This document shows positions 25,936-33,719 of a stretch of DNA of 55,923 bases, piece after piece (within the stretch, counting starts at the first letter, position 1; the number at the start of each line of letters is the position of its first letter). The position numbers were made by a program, and so were the translations under genes. The stretch covers positions 1-55,923 of the forward strand of contig CAZBJJ010000009.1 of the NCBI GenBank assembly GCA_964492245.1. The letters are read 5' to 3'. Under the pieces are notes generated by a model that saw only the letters and a program-made list of their open reading frames with translations, was not told the DNA's origin and made no database searches. The stretch comes from CAZBJJ01 sp964492245. GTDB taxonomy: Bacteria > Spirochaetota > Spirochaetia > Treponematales > Breznakiellaceae.

Positions 25936-26798
25936 TCAACATTCCTCAGCTGCTCACGAATGTTTTCAAGGGCATCCTTCATGGCAATTACCGTCCGAGA
26001 CACCTCGATATCCGGGCTCTTAGAGCCGATGGTGTTTATTTCGCGGTTCAGCTCCTGGCAGAGAAAATCCAGCTTTTTCCCCGGCGCCGGATTGTGCGCA
26101 AGCTCGTGGCGAAAATCCGAGACATGGGCCTCTAGGCGGGCCAGCTCCTCGTTAATACTGGTCTTTGCCAAAAGCACCGCCGTCTCGGCTAAGACCCGCT
26201 CCCGGTCTACAATGCCCACAAGCTCTTCGAAGCGCTGTTGCAAATTCTGCACAAAATGCTTTTCAATTGCCGGAATCTGCCCCCCAATGGCCACTAGGGC
26301 CGACTCGATAATACCCAGCTGCTTTAAAATATCCCTTGCCGTGGCCTCGCCCTCTTTTTTGCGCGATGCAATAAATTCTTTTAAACAGGCTTCAAAGCCC
26401 GGCAAAAGACTTTTTTTAAGGCCCTCGATATCCGCAGTCGATTCGCTTAAAAACACCCCCTCCACCGCCAGGACATTCGATAAGGTTACCGCCTCGAAAG
26501 TTTTTAAAACCTTATGCGAAAGCGTAGTCAGCTCGCGATAGACCTCCCCGGCAAATTCGCTATCAATTGCAAACTGCCTTTCTCCCCCCTGCCGCTTAAC
26601 GCGCACCGACACCTCTACCTTGCCCCGCCGCACCTCTTGAGATACTCTCTGGCGAATATCATTTTCCAGCGGCGAATAGCCAGAGGGCAGATATACAAAG
26701 ACATCTAAATAGCGATTATTGTAACTTTTAATTTCCAGCGCAATTGAATACTCCTCGTCGTCGATCTCGCGGTATGCGTAACCTGTCATACTATGCAT
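25932..26798 (-). CDS. yicC: YicC family endoribonuclease
   Basis: 288 residues starting with the diagnostic HSMTGYAY and SYNNRYLD segments and ending in the conserved region REINTIGSKSPDIEVS... VIAMKDALENIREQLRNVE. YicC proteins are oligomeric endoribonucleases that have been linked to small-RNA turnover and stationary phase in E. coli. It overlaps murC by 8 bases and the kinase-like gene by 4, so translation is coupled. Confidence 0.94.
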   Translation of the reverse strand: MHSMTGYAYREIDDEEYSIALEIKSYNNRYLDVFVYLPSGYSPLENDIRQRVSQEVRRGKVEVSVRVKRQGGERQFAIDSEFAGEVYRELTTLSHKVLKTFEAVTLSNVLAVEGVFLSESTADIEGLKKSLLPGFEACLKEFIASRKKEGEATARDILKQLGIIESALVAIGGQIPAIEKHFVQNLQQRFEELVGIVDRERVLAETAVLLAKTSINEELARLEAHVSDFRHELAHNPAPGKKLDFLCQELNREINTIGSKSPDIEVSRTVIAMKDALENIREQLRNVE

Positions 26799-28236
26799 CT
26801 TGTCCTTCCTTTTTTTTCAAAGCATTTAAAACTGATAGCCCTAAGTGCCAGTTATCTCCGGCGCCCATAGTTACAAAGAGGTCCCCATCCCGCAGCTCTT
26901 CCCGCAAAAATGGCAATGCATCTGCCACTTCCTCATAATAATACACCTGGGGATGCTGTCTTTGCACTGCCTCGAACAGGCTTTTTCCATCGAAGCCCTC
27001 GGGCGGTTTTTCCCGGGCAGAGGCATATATTTTATGTAAAATAAGCAGGTCTGCATCCTTAAAACAATGGGCGAATTCCTCCAGCAGAGCGGCAGTGCGC
27101 GTATAGGTATGCGACATAAAACTGAGCACAATGCGGCGCCCTTTATAAAAGCGTCGGTAGCCCGCCAAGGTACTCGCAATTGCCCGAGGATGGTGCCCAT
27201 AGTCGTCCATTATAAGCACATCCCCTGCCATGCCCACAATTTCGCTGCGCCGTTTACTTCCCTTAAATTCCAAAAGAGCTTTTTTTATACTGATAGCTTC
27301 GGCCTGCGAAAAGCCAGTTTTTTTTCCGATAAGCCTATGGATAAGGGCCAAGGCCCCCACAGCATCGAGTACCGTATGCCTGCCGGGCAGCCTCAATTTA
27401 AGTTCTTCCCCATCGGAAAGTGCAAACTCATTTTCGCCATCGCCCTCCCTGGCCCATAAAATCTGCCAGGGCCCACTGGCCTTAAAGCCATAGGGAATTA
27501 GGCTGATGTCCCTGCGTTTGGCCTGCACAGCTGTGGCCACCTCCACCGCGCCCTCGTCGTCGGCACAGTAGACAAGGCCTCCCCCTGCGGGCAACAAAAG
27601 AGCAAAGTCTACAAAGGCATCGCGAATCGACTCATAAGTGGGAAAATAATCCTGATGATCGCTTTCCACACTTGTTATCAATATTACCTGGGGCCTAAAG
27701 CTCATAAAATGATGGCGGTACTCGCAGGTCTCGGCAATAAAATAGCGGTCGCCCAGGCTCAGGGTACAGCGGTTATCGAAATCTGCCACCTGGCTGCCCA
27801 CTAAAACCCGGGCAGCTAGCCCAAGGGCCTTAACAATACTGCCGGCAAGGGCCGTCGTGGTGGTCTTGCCATGCACCCCGGCAACTGCCGCCGAGACATG
27901 CTCGCGCGAAAAGGCCCCCAAGGCCTCGCTGTATTTTATAACCGGAATACCCCGCCTCTGGGCCTCTTGTAAAACCGGATTTGTCTCTGCGGTATAGGCA
28001 GCCGAGTGTATAAGCAGGGCGCATTCTGGGTGCAGCTGAACCTGTGAAAAATCCTCACAATAGGGAATGCCCAATTCCTTTAAAATTGCATCGGTGTAAA
28101 ATTTTTCGCTGGTATCGCTGCCCTCTAAAATAGCCCCCGCCGACAATAGCAGTTCGGCCAGGGCACAGACGCCAGTGCCCTTAATGCCAACTAAATGAAT
28201 ATGTTTATTTTGCATATCTGCAAAGATGGAATTCAT
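26791..28236 (-). CDS. murC: UDP-N-acetylmuramate--L-alanine ligase
   Basis: 481 residues with the Mur ligase layout: N-terminal Rossmann domain (HLVGIKGTGVCALAELL), ATP loop AGVHGKTTTTALAG (about 115-128), central motif ITSVESDHQDYF and a C-terminal domain with DDYGHHPRAI. MurC adds L-Ala to UDP-MurNAc in the cytoplasm. The DYGHHP motif supports MurC over Mpl. The ATG at 28236 sits 4 bases after a TATAAT (28246-28241) and has no SD, suggesting a leaderless transcript; a second ATG at 28215 is possible. It leads the murC-yicC-kinase-mutY operon. Confidence 0.93.
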   Translation of the reverse strand: MNSIFADMQNKHIHLVGIKGTGVCALAELLLSAGAILEGSDTSEKFYTDAILKELGIPYCEDFSQVQLHPECALLIHSAAYTAETNPVLQEAQRRGIPVIKYSEALGAFSREHVSAAVAGVHGKTTTTALAGSIVKALGLAARVLVGSQVADFDNRCTLSLGDRYFIAETCEYRHHFMSFRPQVILITSVESDHQDYFPTYESIRDAFVDFALLLPAGGGLVYCADDEGAVEVATAVQAKRRDISLIPYGFKASGPWQILWAREGDGENEFALSDGEELKLRLPGRHTVLDAVGALALIHRLIGKKTGFSQAEAISIKKALLEFKGSKRRSEIVGMAGDVLIMDDYGHHPRAIASTLAGYRRFYKGRRIVLSFMSHTYTRTAALLEEFAHCFKDADLLILHKIYASAREKPPEGFDGKSLFEAVQRQHPQVYYYEEVADALPFLREELRDGDLFVTMGAGDNWHLGLSVLNALKKKEGQDA

Positions 28237-28422
28237 ATTATTATATTAGCATAAAAACAGGGGCTAAGACAAAGGCCTTCTACCAGGGCCAGGGCCTGCC
28301 CTGCCAGTCCGCGGTTGGCCCCACTAATAACAGTATGTAGGCTTTTCATGCACAATAGTATATACTAATTTTTCAATATTGATAATTGAATTTGACAGAA
28401 CGAACTTGGAATGGGGGCACTC

Positions 28423-29571
28423 ATGGAAAAGACAAAAAAGGGCAGCATGGACTTTGCCCAGATGTTTGAAGCAAGCATGACCAAAATGGAAAAGCTTAAA
28501 ATTGGCCAGGCAATTGAAACCTCGATAATCTCAATTTCGGGAAACACCGTGTTTTTAGAACTCAGCGGCAAGAGCGAGGGAATTCTCCCCATCGAAGAAC
28601 TCTTAAACGAAGAGGGAAAACTCACCGCACAAGAGGGCGATACCATAAAGGCCTATTTTCTTCAATATAAACACGGAGAAATGCTATTTACCACTAAAAT
28701 TGGGGGCCAGACAGCCAGCAGCAGCCTGCTCGAAGAGGCCTATATCAACGGTATTCCCGTAGAAGGTCTTGTGGCAAAAGAAATTAAGGGTGGTTACGAT
28801 ATAAAACTTGGCCAGACAAGGGCCTTTTGCCCTTTTTCCCAAATGGGTCTGCGCCGCGACGAGGGGCCCTCGCCCGTTGGCACAAAGCTCATGTTTAAAA
28901 TTTTGGAATACCGGGACAACGGCCGCTCCCTCCTGCTTTCTAACCGCCTTATCCTAGAGGAAGAGGCAGAGGAAAAACGCGAAGCCCTTAAAGGCCGCCT
29001 CTCCCTTGGTATGAGCGTTACCGGACGGGTCAGTTCAATCCACGAATTCGGCGCCTTTGTCGAGGTCGATGGCTTTAAGGCCCTGCTGCCTATTTCCGAG
29101 GTCTCGCTCGAGCGCGTGGAGGATCTTACAAAGGTTCTAAGCGAGGGGCAGGAAATAACTGCCAGCATTATCAGTTTGGACTGGCAGAACGAAAAAATGA
29201 GTCTTTCGCTCAAAAGTCTTTTGCCCGATCCTTGGCTGGAAGCAGAATCGAAATATTCGGTGGACTCGAAGCACGAAGGCAGCATTACCCGTATTGCCGA
29301 TTTTGGCCTCTTTGTGCGCTTAGAAGCGGGCCTGGAAGGCCTGGTGCATATTTCCGAGGTGCGCAACCACGAGAATCCTAAAAACCCCCTTAGCGCCTAT
29401 AAAAAAGGGCAAAAACTGGCGGTGGTAATTAAGGGGCTGGACAGCCAGGAAAAGCGCATTTCTCTTACCCTGGCCAGCACCTTGGCCGAAAATGCTAAAA
29501 TCGATGCATATCTCGAAAAGGGCGACGAGGGCACTTCCTATAGTCCCTTTGCCAAACTTCTAAAAAAATAG
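28423..29571 (+). CDS. S1-domain RNA-binding protein (ribosomal S1-like)
   Basis: 382 residues from ATG at 28423, preceded by GGGGG at 5-6 bases; an ATG at 28411 is also in frame. Four S1 OB-fold units are seen: an N-terminal one (IGQAIETSIISISGNTVFLEL), a divergent second, and two clear ones (GMSVTGRVSSIHEFGAFVEV near 200, HEGSITRIADFGLFVRLE near 288). Canonical S1 has four to six; this short form fits spirochaete annotations of ribosomal S1 but could be a related translation factor. It is divergent from murC, and convergent with rpmE. Confidence 0.85.
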   Translation: MEKTKKGSMDFAQMFEASMTKMEKLKIGQAIETSIISISGNTVFLELSGKSEGILPIEELLNEEGKLTAQEGDTIKAYFLQYKHGEMLFTTKIGGQTASSSLLEEAYINGIPVEGLVAKEIKGGYDIKLGQTRAFCPFSQMGLRRDEGPSPVGTKLMFKILEYRDNGRSLLLSNRLILEEEAEEKREALKGRLSLGMSVTGRVSSIHEFGAFVEVDGFKALLPISEVSLERVEDLTKVLSEGQEITASIISLDWQNEKMSLSLKSLLPDPWLEAESKYSVDSKHEGSITRIADFGLFVRLEAGLEGLVHISEVRNHENPKNPLSAYKKGQKLAVVIKGLDSQEKRISLTLASTLAENAKIDAYLEKGDEGTSYSPFAKLLKK

Positions 29572-29580
29572 CAATAATCT

Positions 29581-29613
29581 CGCCAGTAAACTGACGCCGT
29601 CAGTTTACTGGCG
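29581..29613. terminator. Long perfect stem-loop after the S1-domain gene
   Basis: CGCCAGTAAACTGAC pairs perfectly with GTCAGTTTACTGGCG across a 3-base loop, starting 10 bases after the stop at 29571. No U tract follows on the plus strand, so it may be an RNA-stabilising 3' structure or a weak terminator. Confidence 0.55.
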
Positions 29614-29623
29614 CCGTCAGAAT

Positions 29624-29651
29624 AAAAAAAAGCCCGGGCCAAAACCCGGGC
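29624..29651 (-). terminator. Rho-independent terminator of rpmE
   Basis: On the minus strand GCCCGGG pairs with CCCGGGC across a short loop (29651-29632), followed directly by eight T residues. It lies 26 bases after the rpmE stop. Confidence 0.9.
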
Positions 29652-29677
29652 GATCAAGCCTGAATAAAACTTAAAGA

Positions 29678-29881
29678 CTAATCCTTTATATTATACTTGC
29701 GGCGGAAGCGCTCAATACGACCGGCAGTATCCACGAGTTTCTGCTTGCCGGTAAAAAACGGATGGCAGGCAGAACAAATTTCAACATTGATATCCTTAGA
29801 CGTGGAGCGGGTCTCGATGACATTGCCGCAGACGCAGGTAATCTTTGTAAGCTCTAATTTAGGGTGTATTCCCTCTTTCAT
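29678..29881 (-). CDS. rpmE: 50S ribosomal protein L31, zinc type
   Basis: 67 residues from ATG at 29881, which follows GGAGG with 5 bases spacing (the open frame extends upstream without an SD). The sequence KEGIHPKLELTKITCVCGN and CSACHPFFTGKQK carries the CxC and CxxC zinc ligands of the C+ form. L31 bridges the ribosomal subunits. It lies directly downstream of rho, a common bacterial order, and is followed by a strong terminator. Confidence 0.96.
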   Translation of the reverse strand: MKEGIHPKLELTKITCVCGNVIETRSTSKDINVEICSACHPFFTGKQKLVDTAGRIERFRRKYNIKD

Positions 29882-29941
29882 AAAATCCTCCAGTAATAAT
29901 GAAAATGCCACCCAACAGCGGCACTATAGATTTCTAAAAGC

Positions 29942-31627
29942 TCAGTCCATGCCAGCGGTGCCGGTATTCATCGACCTTAAGAATGCCTCATTATTCTTAC
30001 TTTTTTTCATCCTGTCAATAAGAAGCTCGATAATCTCCATATCTTCCATGGGATTGATAACCTTGCGCAGTATCCAAATCTTTTGCATCTCCTCTTCGGT
30101 AAGCAAAAGCTCTTCCTTTCGGGTGCCCGATTTTTTAATACTGATAGCGGGAAAGAGCCTTCTGTCGGACAGGCGGCGGTCGAGGTTAATTTCCATATTG
30201 CCCGTTCCCTTAAACTCTTCGAAGATTACCTCGTCCATGCGGCTGCCGGTTTCGACAAGGGCAGTTGAAATAATCGTAAGACTTCCCCCCTCTTCTATAT
30301 TGCGCGCCGCGCCAAAAAAGCGTTTTGGCCTATGCAGGGCATTGGAGTCCACACCGCCAGAGAGAATCTTGCCAGAAGTGGGCATTGTCTGATTATAGGC
30401 ACGGGCAAGGCGGGTAATTGAGTCTAAAAGGATGACCACATCTTTTTTATGCTCCACTAGGCGCTTTGCCTTTTCCAAAACCATTTCGGCCACCTGCACA
30501 TGTCTTGTGGCCTGTTCGTCGAAGGTAGAACTGATAACCTCGGCATGGACAGTGCGCTCCATATCGGTTACCTCTTCGGGGCGCTCATCGATGAGCAGGA
30601 CAATTAAATAGACTTCTGGATGATTTTTTGTAATTGCATTTGCAATTTTTTGCATAAGAATGGTCTTGCCCGTCCGCGGTGGGGCAACTATAAGGGCCCG
30701 CTGGCCCTTTCCTACGGGACAAAACAAATTGATAATCCTACTGGAAATTTCTTCGGTACTTGTCTCTAAATTGAGCTTTTCGTCCGGATACAGTGGGGTA
30801 AGATTGTCGAAAGGAATGCGAATTTGCGCCTCGGCGGGATCGTCGTAGTTGACCGATTCCACACGGAGCATGGCAAAAAACCGCTCCCCCTCCTTTGGGC
30901 TGCGTATTTGGCCATAGACGGTGTCGCCAGTTTTAAGGGCAAAAAGGCGTATCTGGCTGGGACTTATATAGATATCGTCGGGGCCGGGCAAATAAGAGTT
31001 CTGCGGGCTGCGTAAAAAGCCATAGCCATCGGGTAAAATTTCCAGGGAACCATAGGCATAGATAATGCCGCCACTTTCGGTATGGGCCTTTAGAATGGAA
31101 AAAATTATTTCCTGCTTTTTAAGGGTAACCATATCCTCGTTGGAAATTTCGTAGGAGCTGGCAAGTTCGCGCAGGTCTATCATGTTAGAGCGGGTGAGCT
31201 CGTTTATAGAAAGGCGGGGTTTGCCATTTTCTTGGTCGCTGCGGGGCTCTGGGCGGCCATAGATATCGGGTTGGGGGGGCAGTCGTCTGGCCTGCGCCGA
31301 CTTTTGGGCCGGCTTTCTGTGGGCCACCCTGGTAGCAGGCGCATCGCCAGAGGCCGCAGGCCGGCTTTTTTTAGCTCGCACAACCACCTTGGCCTTCTCG
31401 CCATTGCCACTTTCTGGTCCACTACTTTCTGGTCCACCACTTTCTGCTCCACTACTTTCTGGTCCACCACTTTCTGGTCCAGCATTTTCTGGTCCGCCAT
31501 TTTCTGGGCCAGCATTTTCTGATCCACCAGAAAATGCTGCATTCAGGTCCAGTTGGGGCTGTTCGACCGATGAATCGACAGAAACATCGCTGTTTGAGCT
31601 CATTCGTTTTTTCTTAATAATTGCCAT
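29942..31627 (-). CDS. rho: Transcription termination factor Rho
   Basis: 561 residues. An N-terminal acidic, repeat-rich extension (residues 1-140) precedes the Rho N-domain (LTRSNMIDLRELA), the RNA-binding OB fold (GSLEILPDGYGFLRSP) and the ATPase with APPRTGKT (about 313-320), LIDERPEEVTDM and the Q-loop/R-loop region (VVILLDSITRLARAYN). Rho is a hexameric RNA helicase that ends untranslated transcripts. The ATG follows GGAG with 7 bases spacing. The extension carries eight 15-base repeats and basic segments; N-terminal insertions are known in Rho of several phyla. It has its own promoter and a leader of about 165 bases. Confidence 0.96.
   Translation of the reverse strand: MAIIKKKRMSSNSDVSVDSSVEQPQLDLNAAFSGGSENAGPENGGPENAGPESGGPESSGAESGGPESSGPESGNGEKAKVVVRAKKSRPAASGDAPATRVAHRKPAQKSAQARRLPPQPDIYGRPEPRSDQENGKPRLSINELTRSNMIDLRELASSYEISNEDMVTLKKQEIIFSILKAHTESGGIIYAYGSLEILPDGYGFLRSPQNSYLPGPDDIYISPSQIRLFALKTGDTVYGQIRSPKEGERFFAMLRVESVNYDDPAEAQIRIPFDNLTPLYPDEKLNLETSTEEISSRIINLFCPVGKGQRALIVAPPRTGKTILMQKIANAITKNHPEVYLIVLLIDERPEEVTDMERTVHAEVISSTFDEQATRHVQVAEMVLEKAKRLVEHKKDVVILLDSITRLARAYNQTMPTSGKILSGGVDSNALHRPKRFFGAARNIEEGGSLTIISTALVETGSRMDEVIFEEFKGTGNMEINLDRRLSDRRLFPAISIKKSGTRKEELLLTEEEMQKIWILRKVINPMEDMEIIELLIDRMKKSKNNEAFLRSMNTGTAGMD
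31411..31530 (-). repeat. 15-bp tandem repeat (8 units) in rho
   Basis: Eight consecutive 15-base units of the form TTTCTGGTCCACTAC (plus-strand reading), encoding Gly-Pro-Glu-Ser/Asn-Gly/Ser/Ala pentapeptides in the N-terminal extension of Rho. Confidence 0.95.
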
Positions 31628-31728
31628 TAGTAAACTCCAGGACAGGATTGTGCAGGAAAAACTTTATTGGAAGATAAAACCTCTTCCTGTCTATAATCAA
31701 GCGCACGGGCGTCTCGATGTAGTATCAT
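31627..31728 (-). other. Candidate 33-codon upstream ORF in the rho leader
   Basis: An ATG at 31728 opens 33 codons that end in TAA overlapping the rho ATG (TAATG). There is no clear SD. It may be a leader peptide coupling translation to rho, or chance. Confidence 0.25.
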
Positions 31729-31799
31729 AATAATTTATTTTCAACGGAAACCTTGCTATCATTTGTTTTTGATTAAAAGTTCAAGAAGTTATTGATAAA

Positions 31800-31828
31800 A
31801 TGATAGTAAAGTATCGCCATTGGGTCAA
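31800..31828 (-). promoter_or_regulatory. Promoter of rho-rpmE
   Basis: The minus strand has TTGACC (31828-31823), a 17-base spacer and TATCAT (31805-31800). The -35 contains the pncC stop codon. Predicted start near 31793 leaves a leader of about 165 bases before rho. Confidence 0.7.
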
Positions 31829-32313
31829 GCCCCCATTATAAAATCAATTAACTGATGCAAGCCAGCAATACAGGCCTTTTTTCGAATGTGGCTGCGGCTC
31901 CCCCTAAAGGAATAGGCTAGGCTAAGCTGCCTCCCCTGCCTGTCGGCGGTGGCAATAAAGACCCTGCCCAGTTCGCCCTTATCTACCTTCGGGCCCGCCT
32001 CGCCAGTAAGGGCAAGGGCATAATAGGCCCCGCCAAGGTCCAAAACCCCCTTGGCCATGGCAAGGGCAGTTTCCCCACTTACCATGCCATGCTCGTCGAT
32101 GAGCTGGGCAGAGACCTTTAACAGGGCCTCCTTGGACTGCCGCGAATAGCTAACAATGCCTCCCCAAAAATAGGCAGAGGCCCCTGGTATATCTACAAAA
32201 TATTTTGCCAAAAGCCCACCAGTTAAGGATTCTGCCAGGCCCAAGAGCCTACCCCTCTCCGTAGCACTGTCCAAAAGGGAAAAAACACTGCGAACTAGGT
32301 CCTTTTCGTTCAA
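31825..32313 (-). CDS. pncC: CinA C-terminal family nicotinamide-nucleotide amidohydrolase
   Basis: 162 residues corresponding to the stand-alone CinA C-terminal domain. Signatures: GLAESLTGGLLA near residue 24, GGIVSYSRQSKEALL, VSGETALAMA and ALTGEAGP. PncC deamidates NMN in pyridine nucleotide recycling. It starts at TTG 32313, overlapping the bactofilin stop as TTGA; no good SD is present, so translational coupling is likely. It is the last gene of the hup-lnt-regulator-bactofilin run. Confidence 0.9.
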   Translation of the reverse strand: MNEKDLVRSVFSLLDSATERGRLLGLAESLTGGLLAKYFVDIPGASAYFWGGIVSYSRQSKEALLKVSAQLIDEHGMVSGETALAMAKGVLDLGGAYYALALTGEAGPKVDKGELGRVFIATADRQGRQLSLAYSFRGSRSHIRKKACIAGLHQLIDFIMGA

Positions 32314-32759
32314 AGCGTACGCTTTTGCAGGAGCTCGTTTTTAAGATCTTCGCTGGGACGGGAAAAAATATCGATATCGTCGCTAATGCCAGTCATTTGG
32401 CACTGGCCCTCGAAAATTACCCCATCGGCAATGTTCAGGCGGGCAGCAGAAATATTGCCCTTGAGCACCGCCCCTGTTACCAACTCGACAGAATCTACCG
32501 CCTGAATTGAGCCAATAAGGGTCCCCGCTAAGACAAGGGAGCTTACATTTATCTCCTCTGCCTCGACATGGGCCCCCTTTTCGATATATAGCGACCCCTT
32601 TGCCTGTATAGTGCCAGAAAATTTCCCGCAAATTTTTAAATTTTCAGTAAAGGCGAGAACACCCTTTAGCTCGGTCTCCCTGCCCAAGCTTGTGGCAATA
32701 TCGCCACCATAGCGAAATTGCGAAAAGGCCCGGCTATTAGGTTTTTTGGGTTTTAACAT
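32310..32759 (-). CDS. Bactofilin (polymer-forming cytoskeletal protein)
   Basis: 149 residues. A short basic and Ser-rich N-terminus leads to a right-handed beta-helix core (about 28-130) with the periodic hydrophobic pattern LKICGKFSGTIQAKGSLYI and LVLAGTLIGSIQAVDSVEL. Bactofilins assemble into nucleotide-free filaments that position wall enzymes; in spirochaetes they affect cell helicity. The SD AAGGAG overlaps the stop of the preceding small gene. Linked to lnt, a response regulator and pncC. Confidence 0.9.
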   Translation of the reverse strand: MLKPKKPNSRAFSQFRYGGDIATSLGRETELKGVLAFTENLKICGKFSGTIQAKGSLYIEKGAHVEAEEINVSSLVLAGTLIGSIQAVDSVELVTGAVLKGNISAARLNIADGVIFEGQCQMTGISDDIDIFSRPSEDLKNELLQKRTL

Positions 32760-32772
32760 ATGCTGAAACTCC

Positions 32773-32994
32773 TTATTTGCTGGTCATTACAAAGACGCCG
32801 TCCCAATCTTCCGGTGGTGGATTGGCAACGTAGTGCTGACAGCGAAGAAAATACACCTTCGAGGGCCCGTCTTCGGGGTCCAGCTTTAAGGCCTCGCCAA
32901 AAAACTCAAGACCCTTAGAAAAATCCATAAGTTTATAGGCTCTGCGACCCGCAGCAAAGAGTTCCAAGACTTTTTTTTTGCTCTCGCCAATCAT
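32773..32994 (-). CDS. Small single-TPR protein of the cyclase C-terminal type
   Basis: 73 residues. One TPR-like helix pair (AGRRAYKLMDFSKGLEFFGEALKLDP) is followed by EDGPSKVYFLRCQHY and PPPEDWDGVFVMTSK. This DGPS...RC...DWDGV tail is typical of the extreme C-terminus of TPR-bearing adenylate/guanylate cyclases; here it stands alone. SD GGAGAGGG lies 5 bases before the ATG. It sits between a response regulator and a bactofilin. It may associate with a cyclase encoded elsewhere (inference). Confidence 0.75.
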   Translation of the reverse strand: MIGESKKKVLELFAAGRRAYKLMDFSKGLEFFGEALKLDPEDGPSKVYFLRCQHYVANPPPEDWDGVFVMTSK

Positions 32995-33014
32995 ATAAGC
33001 CCTCTCCTAATTTT

Positions 33015-33719
33015 TTAGCCCTGTTGTAAATGCTTTCTAAACTGAGTCTCTAAGGTCTTTAATTCTATTTCTCGCTTGCGTATTTCTTTTCTCTCTTTTT
33101 CTGCATGCTTAGATCGCGCATCAATTGTGGCAATTCTCTGGCTGGCACTATCAATTTTAGTTTTTAAAAAATCTAAGATATCGGTAGTATCGTTGTTGTC
33201 TTCGCAGGAACTAATGCGCTCGGAAAGCTCGCCGAGCGAGGATTTAAGAACGCCGATAAAATTTGTTATCTCGTTGTTCAGGCCCTCTTCTATTTCCAGC
33301 CGCGATTCGCGAGCGGCAATCTGTGCAAAAAGCTCTCGGTTTCGCAAAACAGCACGAATGCGGGCCAGCACCTCGGAAAAGTTATAGGGCTTAGTAATAT
33401 AATCGTCCACGCCTAACTCAAAGCCCTCGACCTTGTCCTTTACATCGTCCATTGCCGAGAACATGATAATGGGCACCTCTGCCCACTGCTGGTACTCCTC
33501 GTCATTTTTTAAAAGCCTTGTAACTTCCCAACCAGACATTTTAGGCATGATATTGTCCAGAATGATAAGATCCGGAGAAAAGCTTTTTACTGCCTCCAAG
33601 GCCTCGATGCCATTTTCAGCCTTGCGTATTTGAAACCCAAGTTTAGATAGCATGACATCAAAAAACTCGAGATTAATCTGCTCATCGTCGACAATAAGAA
33701 TTTTTTTGCGGTTATTCAT
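33015..33719 (-). CDS. Response regulator with C-terminal coiled coil
   Basis: 234 residues. A receiver domain (1-125) has the acidic pair D11/D12, phospho-acceptor D55 (IILDNIMPKMSG), switch residue in IIMFSAMDD and the Lys in ITKPYNFSEV. The remainder is a long coiled coil (about 140-230) with no DNA-binding or enzymatic output, so signal transfer must be by protein contact. Its start overlaps the lnt stop by 8 bases (ATGAATAA). The partner kinase is not in this cluster. Confidence 0.9.
   Translation of the reverse strand: MNNRKKILIVDDEQINLEFFDVMLSKLGFQIRKAENGIEALEAVKSFSPDLIILDNIMPKMSGWEVTRLLKNDEEYQQWAEVPIIMFSAMDDVKDKVEGFELGVDDYITKPYNFSEVLARIRAVLRNRELFAQIAARESRLEIEEGLNNEITNFIGVLKSSLGELSERISSCEDNNDTTDILDFLKTKIDSASQRIATIDARSKHAEKERKEIRKREIELKTLETQFRKHLQQG

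Noticed and set aside
31411..31530. Regular direct repeats that could be taken for a CRISPR array
   Set aside because: The 15-base units are contiguous without spacers and remain in the rho reading frame.
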